Shown: positions 8,231 to 16,550, numbered from the stretch's first letter. The stretch: 64,000 nucleotides of DNA from Gammaproteobacteria bacterium (GCA_903970465.1 CAJCIO010000179.1:1-64000), one strand, 5' to 3'. Notes: generated from the letters alone by a model not told the origin. Numbers and translations: made by a program.

Positions 8231-9046
8231 CTATAGACGTTCCAGTACGCGGCGAGTGTGGTCGATGGCCAATTGCGCACGTTTCAGCGCGCTGACACCT
8301 TGTTCCAGCAGGCGGTGCGTGGGGATCTCCAAGCTCAACGGCAGCCCTGGCGGCAGCGCGCGCAGCAAGCCGATGAGGTCACAATCACCCTCGCCTGGAA
8401 AACGTCGCTCCTGCCGCGCCTGGCGCAGGGTCTCGGCCATATCGTCGGGCCTGGGGCCAATCACATCACACAATTGCGCGTAGCGCATACGCGAGGGCGA
8501 CAGCGAGGCGATCTGTTCAAGACGCGAGTCCGAACGATCAAAATGAAAGGCGTCGATCAGCACGCAGCCGTTTTCGCGACCGGCGTTTTCGACCACACGC
8601 CTGGCACTGGCGAAATCCTTGGTGTCAGTCCAAGGCATGAACTCCAGATGCGGATAAATGCCGAAGGGCGCGGCCAGATCGCAGAGTTCGGCGAAGCGTT
8701 CGGTCAGGCGTTGCTCGTCCGGATCGTTGCCGGCCACCAGCAGCTCACTGGCGCCGAACTCCGCGCCGGCTTCCAGGTGCATTGCGAAGTCGACTACGCG
8801 CGTGTCCGGCTTGAGGCGCAGGATTTCGATGTCCAGCACCTTGATGCCGGTGTCGCGCAGGCGTGTCAGGGTCTGGCGGCGCAATTCGGCGTCACGCAGC
8901 AAAGGGAAATGATGTTCTTCGGGGGTTGCCGGCTCGGTGCGCAGACCCACATGGCTGTAGCCAGCCCACGCCGCGACGTCGACCATGTCCGGAGGCGACA
9001 GCTCGAGTACGGTAAGCGCAGCGAGGGAAATAATGCGTTGGCTCAT
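8231..9046 (-). CDS. Sugar-phosphate isomerase/epimerase-like TIM-barrel protein
   Basis: The 271-aa protein belongs to the xylose-isomerase-like TIM-barrel superfamily. Metal-binding candidates are the Glu in HLEFMPWT, Asp and His in LIDAFHF, and the Glu in LSLEIPTHR. The first domain of QuiC in this window has the same fold, so a dehydratase or isomerase role on a cyclic polyol or hydroaromatic acid is possible. It is first in an operon with the EamA transporter. An IclR-type palindrome lies 34 bases upstream of its start. Substrate is unknown. Confidence 0.75.
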   Translation of the reverse strand: MSQRIISLAALTVLELSPPDMVDVAAWAGYSHVGLRTEPATPEEHHFPLLRDAELRRQTLTRLRDTGIKVLDIEILRLKPDTRVVDFAMHLEAGAEFGASELLVAGNDPDEQRLTERFAELCDLAAPFGIYPHLEFMPWTDTKDFASARRVVENAGRENGCVLIDAFHFDRSDSRLEQIASLSPSRMRYAQLCDVIGPRPDDMAETLRQARQERRFPGEGDCDLIGLLRALPPGLPLSLEIPTHRLLEQGVSALKRAQLAIDHTRRVLERL

Positions 9047-9079
9047 GGGGTCTCGAAAGGCGAAAATTATTTTTTTATT

Positions 9080-9094
9080 TAGAACCTAGTTCCA
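9080..9094. promoter_or_regulatory. IclR-type operator before the isomerase-EamA operon
   Basis: The 15-bp TAGAAC-CTA-GTTCCA differs by one arm base from the perfect TGGAAC-TCG-GTTCCA at 10054-10068. It lies between the start of the isomerase gene and a possible TTGCAA -35 element on the minus strand. A second inverted repeat, CCAGTT/AACTGG, overlaps it at 9092-9110. Confidence 0.5.
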
Positions 9095-9152
9095 GTTTTT
9101 TTGCAACTGGGAAGTAGCGGTTGCTGCTGAGGCCCCCATTCCCGTTCAAACC

Positions 9153-9929
9153 TCAACCAAACATCTCCGACGCCGGGCTGGCATTCGACAGCTCCGCCGC
9201 TGCCTCCACCAGCACCGCAGACAACTCATGCATGCGCGCCTCCGGAAAGCGCGCAGTCGGCCCCGCCACGCTCAGCACTCCCACTACTTGGTCACTGAGC
9301 GGATGGCGTACCGCCGCCGCCAACGCTGACATGCCCACCGCCGAGCTTTCAACCACCCAGGCATAGCCGCGCTCGCGGGCCAAGCGCAAGCGATCGAGCA
9401 GCTCGATATTGTTGCGCGGTGCCTGAGGGCCGAAGTCCGCCGGGTCGGCGATGCCCTGAGCCTCGATCAACGCCAGCGCCTGGGCATCGCTCAACTGCGC
9501 CAGCCAGGCGTGCCCAGACGCCGTATAGAACAGCGGCGCATCGCGACCCATGTCCGGGTCGTAACGCAGGCCGGAGCGCGCGCCCTGGGACTTGGCGATC
9601 CAGGTCAGGTGGTCGCCTTCCACTACCCCCAGGCGTACCAGTTCGGTGGTTTCCTGGGCCAGGCGATCAAGAATGGGCTGGACGATATCGGCGCCGCTGT
9701 TGGCCAGATAACGAAACCCCAGGGCCACGAGCTTGGTCGACAGCTGATAACGGCTGTTATCCGGATTCTGCCGCACGTAGCCGAGGCGGATCAGCTCGGC
9801 GAGCATGCGGTGGGCAGCACTCTTGGGTATCTGCAACTGCTCGGCGAGGGTCTGCATTGGCAGCCCGCGGGCAGCACCCGCCAGGCTCTCCAAGAGACTC
9901 AAGGCGCGTTCGATTTGACTACCAGCCAT
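9153..9929 (-). CDS. IclR-family transcriptional regulator
   Basis: The 258-aa protein has the IclR architecture: an N-terminal winged helix (IERALSLLESLA, LAEQLQIPKSAAHRMLAELIRLGYV, about residues 6-53) and a C-terminal effector domain with the usual late motifs (ERGYAWVVESSAVGMSALAAAV, VVGVLSVAGPTARF). It is divergent from the flavoprotein-AKR operon and follows the isomerase-EamA operon on the same strand. Two matching palindromes, one before each operon, make it the likely regulator of both. The effector is unknown. Confidence 0.9.
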   Translation of the reverse strand: MAGSQIERALSLLESLAGAARGLPMQTLAEQLQIPKSAAHRMLAELIRLGYVRQNPDNSRYQLSTKLVALGFRYLANSGADIVQPILDRLAQETTELVRLGVVEGDHLTWIAKSQGARSGLRYDPDMGRDAPLFYTASGHAWLAQLSDAQALALIEAQGIADPADFGPQAPRNNIELLDRLRLARERGYAWVVESSAVGMSALAAAVRHPLSDQVVGVLSVAGPTARFPEARMHELSAVLVEAAAELSNASPASEMFG

Positions 9930-10053
9930 GGTTCAACGGAATCCGGTCAATGATGAATAACCCTGCTGCGAGGGGGAGAGGCAAGAGATGTGCGATCTTC
10001 GAACACTTGCGACGGCCCGCCTATTGGCGATCGGCCACACGCAACCATAGAAT

Positions 10054-10068
10054 ATGGAACTCGGTTCC
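10054..10068. promoter_or_regulatory. Perfect IclR-type operator between iclR-like gene and flavoprotein gene
   Basis: TGGAAC-TCG-GTTCCA is a perfect inverted repeat in the 189-base divergent gap. A TACAAT -10-like box for the flavoprotein gene follows at 10075-10080, so the operator overlaps the -35 position. The spacing suits control of both directions. Confidence 0.6.
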
Positions 10069-10118
10069 ACAATACTACAATATCCCCCAAGCCGAACCGA
10101 GCGCGAGGAGCAACGTTG

Positions 10119-11837
10119 ATGTCTGCCCGCCCAGTGATGCGCGCCACCGTCGATTGTGACGTGCTGGTGATCGGTTCCGGCGCCGCCGGCCTGGCCTGCG
10201 CCGTGACGGCCGCCTGGCATGGCCAACAGGTGATTCTGGTCGAGAAAGACCCAGTGTTCGGCGGCGCTACCGCCTGGTCCGGTGGCTGGATGTGGGTGCC
10301 GCGCAATCCGCTGGCCCAACGCGCCGGCATCAGCGAAGACCCGGCCGCGCCTCGCACCTATCTCGAACATGAGCTTGGCGAGCATTTCGACGCCGCGCGG
10401 GTCGATGCCTTTCTGCAAGCCGCGCCGCACATGGTGTCGTTCTTCGAGCGCCACACCGCACTGCAATTCGCCGATGGTAACGGTATCGCCGACATCCATG
10501 GGGATACGCCCGGCGCCGGCACCGGTGGCCGCTCGGTGATCGCGGCACCCTGCAACGCCTATCAACTGGGCAACCTGCTCAAACGGCTGCGCCGCACGAT
10601 GCGCGAGACCTCGTTTCTGGGCATGCCGATCATGGCCGGCGCCGACCTCAACGCCTTCCTGACCCTGACCCGCTCGTGGCGCTCGGCGCTGCATGTGGGC
10701 AAGCGCTTGACTCGGCATCTGCTGGGCCTGGCCATCAAGGGTCGGGCCACGCATCTGGTCAGTGGCGTGGCGCTGGTGGCGCGGCTGGCCAAATCGGCAG
10801 AGGACTTGGGCGTGCTGCTGTGGGAATCGGCGCCGGTTACCGAGCTGATCCACGAGCAGGGCCGCGTCGCCGGCGCCCACATCAATACGCCAAAAGGCCC
10901 CGTGGCGATCCGCGCGCGCAAGGCCGTGGTCCTTGCAACCGGAGGCTTCGCCAACGATATCGAGCGGCGCAAGGCACTGTTCCCACGCACGCCGACCGGT
11001 GCAGAACACTTGGCATTGCCGCCACTGGGCGCCAACGGCGACGGCCTGCGCCTGGGCGAAAGCGTCGGCGCGCAAATGGCCACCGACCTCGCCTCGCCCG
11101 TGGCCTGGTGCCCGGTCTCGGCGGTGCCCTACGCCGATGGCAGTGTCGGGCATTTCCCGCACATCATCGAGCGCGGCAAACCGGGCATCATCGGCGTGCT
11201 GGCCAACGGCAAGCGCTTCGTCAATGAAGCCGGCGGCTACTACGATTACGCCAAGGCGATGGTCGAGGCCGCGCCCGGTGAAGAAGTCGCCTCATGGCTG
11301 ATCTGCAGCCAGCCGTTCCAGCGCCGTTATGGCCTGGGCATCTCGCGGCCCTTCCCCATTCCGGTGGCGCCTTATGTGCGATCCGGCTACCTGAAGACCG
11401 GCAACACGATTACCGAACTGGCCCACGCCTGCGGTATCGATGCCGAGGGCCTGAATGCCACAGTCAGTGAATTCAACCGCCACGCCCGGCTGGGCGAAGA
11501 CCCTGAATTCGGCCGCGGCAGCACGGCCTATAACCGCAAGCAGGGTGATGCGTTGCACACACCCAACCCCTGCGTGGCGCCTATCGAGCAAGGGCCGTTC
11601 TATGCAGTCAAGGTCCGGCCGGGCAGCTTCGGCACCTTCGCCGGGCTCAAGACCAACGAGCACGCGCAGGTGCTGGATGCCGACGGCCAGGCCATTGCCG
11701 GCCTCTACGCCGCCGGCGCCGACATGGCCAGCGTCATGGGCGGCCACTACCCGGCGGGCGGCATCAATCTCGGCCCGGCACTCACCTTCGGCTACATCGC
11801 AGCACGCCATATCGCCGGCATCCGTGCTTATGAATAG
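10119..11837 (+). CDS. FAD-dependent oxidoreductase of the 3-ketosteroid-dehydrogenase/fumarate-reductase family
   Basis: I place the start at the ATG at 10119 behind an AGGAG site. The in-frame extension to 9990 would run through the operator. The 572-aa product has the FAD-binding DVLVIGSGAAGLACAVTAA at 14-32, ends the second strand with VEK, and shows GGATAWSGGWMWVP (48-61) as in 3-oxosteroid 1-dehydrogenases. The family C-terminus GLYAAGADMASVMGGHYPAGG is present. Such enzymes insert or reduce an alpha,beta double bond next to a carbonyl. With the AKR it forms an operon opposite the IclR gene. The ring substrate is unknown, and a hydroaromatic ketone is plausible from the neighbours. Confidence 0.8.
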   Translation: MSARPVMRATVDCDVLVIGSGAAGLACAVTAAWHGQQVILVEKDPVFGGATAWSGGWMWVPRNPLAQRAGISEDPAAPRTYLEHELGEHFDAARVDAFLQAAPHMVSFFERHTALQFADGNGIADIHGDTPGAGTGGRSVIAAPCNAYQLGNLLKRLRRTMRETSFLGMPIMAGADLNAFLTLTRSWRSALHVGKRLTRHLLGLAIKGRATHLVSGVALVARLAKSAEDLGVLLWESAPVTELIHEQGRVAGAHINTPKGPVAIRARKAVVLATGGFANDIERRKALFPRTPTGAEHLALPPLGANGDGLRLGESVGAQMATDLASPVAWCPVSAVPYADGSVGHFPHIIERGKPGIIGVLANGKRFVNEAGGYYDYAKAMVEAAPGEEVASWLICSQPFQRRYGLGISRPFPIPVAPYVRSGYLKTGNTITELAHACGIDAEGLNATVSEFNRHARLGEDPEFGRGSTAYNRKQGDALHTPNPCVAPIEQGPFYAVKVRPGSFGTFAGLKTNEHAQVLDADGQAIAGLYAAGADMASVMGGHYPAGGINLGPALTFGYIAARHIAGIRAYE

Positions 11838-11873
11838 CCGCCGGTGCCCGTCCCCCATCACAAGGAGATCAAC

Positions 11874-12698
11874 GTGGACAACATCACCAACAAGCTGAAC
11901 CTGAAAATGCCCAAGCTGGGCCTGGGCACCTGGCCCATGCTCGGCGATGAATGCACCGATGCCGTGTTGCAAGCGCTGGATCTGGGCTATCGGCACATCG
12001 ACACCGCCGCCGGTTACAACAACGAAGCCGCTGTGGGCAAGGCGCTGGAGCAGTCGAGCGTGGCGCGCGAGCAGGTCCACGTGACCAGCAAGGTCTGGTG
12101 GGACAAGTTGCAACCGGCCGACATGCGCGCTTCGTTCGAGGCCACCCTCAATGCGCTGCGCAGCGATTACGTCGACCTGTTCCTGATCCACTGGCCGGGC
12201 AAGGACTGGGACCTGGCCAAGACCATCGAGACGCTGGTGTCGTTCAAGGAAGACGGCAGGGCGCGTAATATCGGCGTGGCCAACTTCCCGCTGCCGCTGC
12301 TTAAAAAGGTAGTCGAGGAGCTGAATGCGCCGCTGGCCGCCATTCAGGTGGAGTACCACGTGACGCTGGGGCAGAACGCGCTGCTCGACTACGCCCGCCA
12401 GCACGATATGGCGCTGACCGCGTATAGCCCGTTGGTGCGCAACAAGGTGTCGCAGATCGCCGAGCTACAGCAGATTGCCGCCAAGCACGGCGTGCTGCCG
12501 ACACAGGTGGCGTTGAAGTGGCTGATGGATCAGGCAAATGTGGCGGCGATTCCGAAGGCCGCCAGCCAGGCCAACCAGCAGAACAATCTGGAGGCGTTGA
12601 AGGTGCAACTGGATGATGAAGATCGGGCGCTGATTGCAGGGTTGCCGAAGAACCAGCGGCTGGTGAGCCCGGATTTCGCGCCGCAGTGGGATGCCTGA
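11874..12698 (+). CDS. Aldo/keto reductase
   Basis: The 274-aa protein has the AKR tetrad: Asp and Tyr in HIDTAAGYNNE, Lys in TSKVWWD and His in LIHWPG. The cofactor segment AAIPKAASQAN lies near the C-terminus and favours NADPH. A GTG at 11874 seven bases after AAGGAG is a better start than upstream codons. It follows the flavoprotein gene by 36 bases, so the pair probably act in sequence, one reducing a carbonyl and the other adding or removing a double bond. The substrate cannot be told. Confidence 0.88.
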   Translation: MDNITNKLNLKMPKLGLGTWPMLGDECTDAVLQALDLGYRHIDTAAGYNNEAAVGKALEQSSVAREQVHVTSKVWWDKLQPADMRASFEATLNALRSDYVDLFLIHWPGKDWDLAKTIETLVSFKEDGRARNIGVANFPLPLLKKVVEELNAPLAAIQVEYHVTLGQNALLDYARQHDMALTAYSPLVRNKVSQIAELQQIAAKHGVLPTQVALKWLMDQANVAAIPKAASQANQQNNLEALKVQLDDEDRALIAGLPKNQRLVSPDFAPQWDA

Positions 12699-12711
12699 CA
12701 GCATGGACTGC

Positions 12712-12734
12712 CGCGAGGGGCTTGCCCCCTCGCG
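12712..12734. terminator. Hairpin between convergent AKR and pcaG
   Basis: CGCGAGGGG (12712-12720) and CCCCTCGCG (12726-12734) form a tight 9-bp GC stem with a five-base loop between converging genes. It is a short member of the TGTAGCGAGG repeat family, with no T-run. Confidence 0.5.
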
Positions 12735-12744
12735 ACATCATCGA

Positions 12745-13350
12745 TCAGAAATCGAAGAACACCGTCTCGCCTTCACCCTGAATGCGAATATCAAACCGAT
12801 AGGCCAGTTGGCCGTCCACTTCGCAACGCTTGGCGATCAGCGTTTCGCGGCGTGCCGGCTGCTCGATCAGGTTGAGGATCGGGCATTTGCCGTTGGCTTC
12901 GGCTTCGTCATCGAAGTACAGGCGCGTTTGCAGGTGGATATTGATCCCCCGGGCAAACAGGCTGACGTTAATGTGCGGCGCCATCGGCACACCACCGCTG
13001 GTGGTGACCACGCCCGGCTTGATGGTGTTCAGCGTCCACTCACCGGCATCGAAGGTAGTCGCCGTACGGCCGAAGCTGTTGAAGGCGTTTTCCTGATTGT
13101 ATTCGGGCTGATAGCGACCTTGATGGTCCGCCTGCCAGAACTCCAGGAAGGAGTCGCGCACCAGGTGGCCGTTGCCGTCGTAGACGTTACCCAGCAACAA
13201 GATGTGCTGTCCCGGCGCGTCGGCCTTGGCCATCTGGTTCCACAGTTCCTGCTCTCGCGGCGGCAAACCGGCAACGGCCAGGGCCAAGCCGATATGCACG
13301 TAAGGGCCAGCGGTCTGTGAAGGGGTTTCATTCAGCAATTGAATAGGCAT
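12745..13350 (-). CDS. pcaG: Protocatechuate 3,4-dioxygenase alpha subunit
   Basis: The 201-aa product matches PcaG in length and begins LNETPSQTAGPYVHIGL, the family signature. It lacks the full set of iron ligands carried by the beta subunit and forms the other half of the active-site pocket. With PcaH it opens the protocatechuate ring between the two hydroxyls to give beta-carboxy-cis,cis-muconate. The start at 13350 has a GGGGAG ribosome site and lies 13 bases after the pcaH stop, so the two are co-translated. No other pca genes are nearby. Confidence 0.95.
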   Translation of the reverse strand: MPIQLLNETPSQTAGPYVHIGLALAVAGLPPREQELWNQMAKADAPGQHILLLGNVYDGNGHLVRDSFLEFWQADHQGRYQPEYNQENAFNSFGRTATTFDAGEWTLNTIKPGVVTTSGGVPMAPHINVSLFARGINIHLQTRLYFDDEAEANGKCPILNLIEQPARRETLIAKRCEVDGQLAYRFDIRIQGEGETVFFDF

Positions 13351-13363
13351 GAGCGTCTCCCCC

Positions 13364-14083
13364 TCAGCGGTTTTCGAAGTGCGTCTTGCGCTGACCGCGC
13401 AACACGATGTCAAAACGGTAGGCCAGGCAATCCATCGGGTTGGCATGCGCCATGTCGAGCCTGGCGATCAGGCTCTGCACCGCTTCAGGATTGGCGATCG
13501 ACTTGACGATCGGGCACATCGGGATCAGCGGATCACCTTCGAAATACAACTGGGTGATCAGACGCGTGGAGATCGACGGACCGCTGACCGACACGTGGAT
13601 GTGCGCCGGACGCCAGTCGTTCGGGCCATTGCGCCACGGGTAGGGGCCCGGCTTGATGGTGCGGAAGTTGTAATAGCCTTCGCTGTCGGTGAGCATGCGG
13701 CCCACCCCGCCGAAGTTGGGGTCGAGAGGCGCCAGGTAGCGGTCGTTCTTGTGGCGATAACGCCCGCCGGCATTGGCCTGCCAGATTTCGACCAGGGTGT
13801 GGGGCAGCGGTTTGCCGTACTGATCGCACACCCGGCCGGCGAGGATGATGCGCTCGCCGATGGGCAGGCCACCGTTGTTGAAATTGAGCAGCAGGTCGTG
13901 GTCGTGCTCACCGAACTTGAGGTGCGAGAAGTCGGGGCCGGTGGATTCGCTGGCAGTTTGCGGGATGCTGACCAGGGCCTGGCGCGGTGAACGCGGCACG
14001 GAGGTCTTGTAGTCAGGGGTCAAGGCTTTGGGGTGCCAATTACGGTCACGGATAACGAAACGACGGGTGTCTTGGTCAGACAT
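13364..14083 (-). CDS. pcaH: Protocatechuate 3,4-dioxygenase beta subunit
   Basis: The 239-aa protein is the iron-binding subunit. The Fe(III) ligands are visible as Tyr109 (GGRYRHK), Tyr148 (GPYPW) and His161/His163 (RPAHIHV), one more than the mature P. putida numbering because of the initial Met. It receives protocatechuate from quiC in this window or from 4-hydroxybenzoate elsewhere. It is first in the pcaHG operon, and a PcaQ-type palindrome stands 120 bases upstream in the gap shared with the peptidase gene. Confidence 0.97.
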   Translation of the reverse strand: MSDQDTRRFVIRDRNWHPKALTPDYKTSVPRSPRQALVSIPQTASESTGPDFSHLKFGEHDHDLLLNFNNGGLPIGERIILAGRVCDQYGKPLPHTLVEIWQANAGGRYRHKNDRYLAPLDPNFGGVGRMLTDSEGYYNFRTIKPGPYPWRNGPNDWRPAHIHVSVSGPSISTRLITQLYFEGDPLIPMCPIVKSIANPEAVQSLIARLDMAHANPMDCLAYRFDIVLRGQRKTHFENR

Positions 14084-14203
14084 GTCGATCTCCTGTTATT
14101 TGATTTATTGAGAGCTTTTGCTGTCATACAAAGCCCACGGTCAGGCTTGGTACTAGTCTCAGGGAAAACATCCTGGGCCGATACTGAAAATAACCCCCGC
14201 ATA

Positions 14204-14221
14204 CATAACCGATTGGTTATG
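14204..14221. promoter_or_regulatory. PcaQ-type binding site upstream of pcaHG
   Basis: CATAACC-GATT-GGTTATG is a perfect 7-bp inverted repeat with a four-base spacer. It fits the ATAACC-N4-GGTTAA consensus I recall for the LysR-type activator PcaQ of Sinorhizobium. It lies between pcaH and the divergent peptidase gene, closer to the latter. No pcaQ gene lies in this window. Confidence 0.55.
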
Positions 14222-14248
14222 AATCACTTGAAATAAAAGGATCTAGCC

Positions 14249-15139
14249 ATGCTCTGGAAAAAAGGCCGGCGCAGCGACAACGTGGTGGATGAGCGCGGCG
14301 ATGATGGCGGCGGTGGTGGTGGCGGCTTTCGCATGGGCGGCAAGGGTCTAAGCCTCGGCGCGGTGGTATTGATTGTCGGCTTCGGCCTGTTGACCGGGCA
14401 GGACCCGATGCAGATCCTCGGCCAACTGACCGGGCAGGCGACCCAGCAGCAGAGCGCCCCAGCGCCGCAAACGCGACATGCACCGCCGGCCAACGATCAG
14501 CAGGCAGAGTTCGTGCGCTCGATACTCGGCGATACCGAGGACACCTGGCAGGCGATCTTCCAGCAGGCCGGCAAGCAGTATCGCGATCCCAAGCTGGTGC
14601 TCTTCAGCGGGCGCGTCAACTCGGCGTGCGGGCTGGCCAGCTCGGCCACCGGTCCGTTCTACTGCCCGGCTGATCAGCAGGTGTATCTGGACATGTCGTT
14701 CTTTGACGAGATGTCTCGGCGATTTTCGGCCTCGGGTGATTTCGCTCAGGCTTACGTGATCGCCCACGAGGTCGGCCATCACGTGCAGACCTTGCTCGGG
14801 GTGTCCGCCCAGGTCGATGCGGCACGCCAGCGCGGGCAACGGATGGAAGGCGATGGCGGCTTGCTGGTACGCCAGGAACTGCAGGCCGACTGCCTGGCCG
14901 GGGTGTGGGCCAACCATGCGCAACAGCGCCTGAACTGGCTGGAGCCAGGCGATATAGAAGAAGCGCTGAATGCCGCCAATGCGATTGGCGATGATCGGCT
15001 GCAGCAGCAGGGTCAAGGGCGCGTGGTGCCGGATTCGTTCACCCACGGCACTTCGGCGCAGCGGGTGCGCTGGTTCAAGGCAGGGTTTGCCCAAGGGCAG
15101 ATCGGACAGTGCGATACGTTCAAGGCGAAGAGTTTGTAG
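14249..15139 (+). CDS. ypfJ: YpfJ-type neutral zinc metallopeptidase
   Basis: The 296-aa protein begins with a polar Gly-rich N-terminus (MLWKKGRRSDN), has one membrane helix at about residues 34-50 (LSLGAVVLIVGFGLLTG), then a Gln/Pro-rich linker and a peptidase domain with HEVGH at 173-177. Further family features are FYCPADQQVYLDMSF and QELQADCLAGVWA, whose Glu/Asp may complete the zinc site. The active domain is probably periplasmic. It is transcribed away from pcaHG and is not obviously related to it. Confidence 0.9.
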   Translation: MLWKKGRRSDNVVDERGDDGGGGGGGFRMGGKGLSLGAVVLIVGFGLLTGQDPMQILGQLTGQATQQQSAPAPQTRHAPPANDQQAEFVRSILGDTEDTWQAIFQQAGKQYRDPKLVLFSGRVNSACGLASSATGPFYCPADQQVYLDMSFFDEMSRRFSASGDFAQAYVIAHEVGHHVQTLLGVSAQVDAARQRGQRMEGDGGLLVRQELQADCLAGVWANHAQQRLNWLEPGDIEEALNAANAIGDDRLQQQGQGRVVPDSFTHGTSAQRVRWFKAGFAQGQIGQCDTFKAKSL

Positions 15140-15151
15140 CTTAGTTATGCG

Positions 15152-15202
15152 GCCTTGCTCCCACAATACAGTTCCAGCGCCGTACATCTGTGGGAGCAAG
15201 GC
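15152..15202. repeat. Intergenic inverted repeat after ypfJ
   Basis: GCCTTGCTCCCACA (15152-15165) and its exact complement (15189-15202) give a 14-bp stem between convergent genes. It belongs to the GGGAGCAAGGC repeat family and may terminate transcription. Confidence 0.55.
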
Positions 15203-15251
15203 TTGCCCGCGAAAAGAACCGCCCTGCGACCGCAGATATCAATGACCCAAC

Positions 15252-16550
15252 CTAGAACGTCGTTTTTACCTGCAACCCCACCAGCAGCGCGTTGCCTTGA
15301 TGGGTGCCGTAAAACGCCCCGGGTTCGATCACATATTGCACATCCGGGCGCACCAGCAGCCAAGGCGTGACCTGCGCGCCATAGCTGGCTTCCAGCAGTT
15401 GCTCACCGCTATCAAGGTTGTCGATATTGTCGGCGGCGGCCAAATCGGCAGCCTGCTGCTCTTGCACATCGCGGGTCCGCGGGTTGAGCACAGCACGGCC
15501 ATAGGCCAGGCCAAGAGTGTCGTGCTCGCGGTTGGCGAAGGTCTTGTGCAGCACCACACCGGCCGAGTACCAGTGGCTGAACGGCGAAGTGGCCTTGTCG
15601 GTCTGGGTAGCCTGGGCGAACAGGTGCAGATTGCGGGTCGAATCGCCGCTGTCGCGCCACACTGTCTGGTCGGCTAATACATAAGCACCGCTGCGGCCAC
15701 TGTTTTCATGACTGCTACCGATACGGTTGGTGTTCGACGTGTCGTAGTACCAGCCGAACTTGTACTGCCCTTCAAGCGCGCCGCGGTAGGTATACACCGC
15801 CTCGATCGGCAGGATATTGCCGGTGGCGCCGTAGGATTTCATGGTCCATGCATAACGGGATTCGCTGTTGCTGGCAGCATCGACCTGGAAGATCGCAGTC
15901 TGCACCATCCACTCCGGCGTCAGCTGGTACTTGAGCTCGGCGCCCCAATGAGCGTTCGGGTAGTTGCCCCAACCGCTGCCGCCGGACATCGACAACGGAT
16001 GCGCGCAAAAACCGGCGCTGACGAAGCTGGTCAGGATGCCCATGCCGCCGAAATCATTGCCCATCGCCATATAACCGACCTTGGCTTCCAGGTCCGGGGT
16101 GAACAAAGAGCGGGCGTAGCTCAGTTCGGTCATACGGGTGTAGTTGTAGCCAGCAGTTTCCTGTACGGCCAGACGATTGCCCACCAAATCGTCAGAAGCG
16201 CTGTTACCGCGACGATCATTGATGGTCACCTGAACGACACCGGCGTTCGGCGTATCCAGCAACTTGCTCAGGTCAAAGCGCGCGCCCATGCGAATCTGCT
16301 GGGCGTAGCGGGTACTGCGCTTGATACCGCCATGCAGGTTGTTGAAGGTTTCCGAGACGTAGTCGGCGCTGAGCTTGACGCCTTCATCTTCAAGCTTTTG
16401 ACGCTCGCCGCCCCAGTCACCGGTCATGTAGGGCCGGGTGAACAGGTCGTCATCGGCGGCAGATGCACCCGGGCTGATCAACAGCGCGCTCAGGGACAGG
16501 CCGGCGACTAGGCTGGAGGTCATCACGGAACGAGGGGCAAAAGTAGGCAT
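15252..16550 (-). CDS. OprB-family carbohydrate-selective outer-membrane porin
   Basis: The 432-aa protein starts with a signal peptide (hydrophobic core LVAGLSLSALLIS, cleavage after PGASA). RPYMTGDWGGERQKLEDEGV follows, the typical first motif of OprB-type porins. The rest is rich in alternating strand patterns and ends in Phe (GLQVKTTF), as outer-membrane barrels do. I chose the ATG at 16550 because it gives the signal peptide at the very N-terminus. Although the family is named for sugars, its place beside quinate and pca genes suggests uptake of a polyhydroxylated acid. It is monocistronic. Confidence 0.88.
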   Translation of the reverse strand: MPTFAPRSVMTSSLVAGLSLSALLISPGASAADDDLFTRPYMTGDWGGERQKLEDEGVKLSADYVSETFNNLHGGIKRSTRYAQQIRMGARFDLSKLLDTPNAGVVQVTINDRRGNSASDDLVGNRLAVQETAGYNYTRMTELSYARSLFTPDLEAKVGYMAMGNDFGGMGILTSFVSAGFCAHPLSMSGGSGWGNYPNAHWGAELKYQLTPEWMVQTAIFQVDAASNSESRYAWTMKSYGATGNILPIEAVYTYRGALEGQYKFGWYYDTSNTNRIGSSHENSGRSGAYVLADQTVWRDSGDSTRNLHLFAQATQTDKATSPFSHWYSAGVVLHKTFANREHDTLGLAYGRAVLNPRTRDVQEQQAADLAAADNIDNLDSGEQLLEASYGAQVTPWLLVRPDVQYVIEPGAFYGTHQGNALLVGLQVKTTF

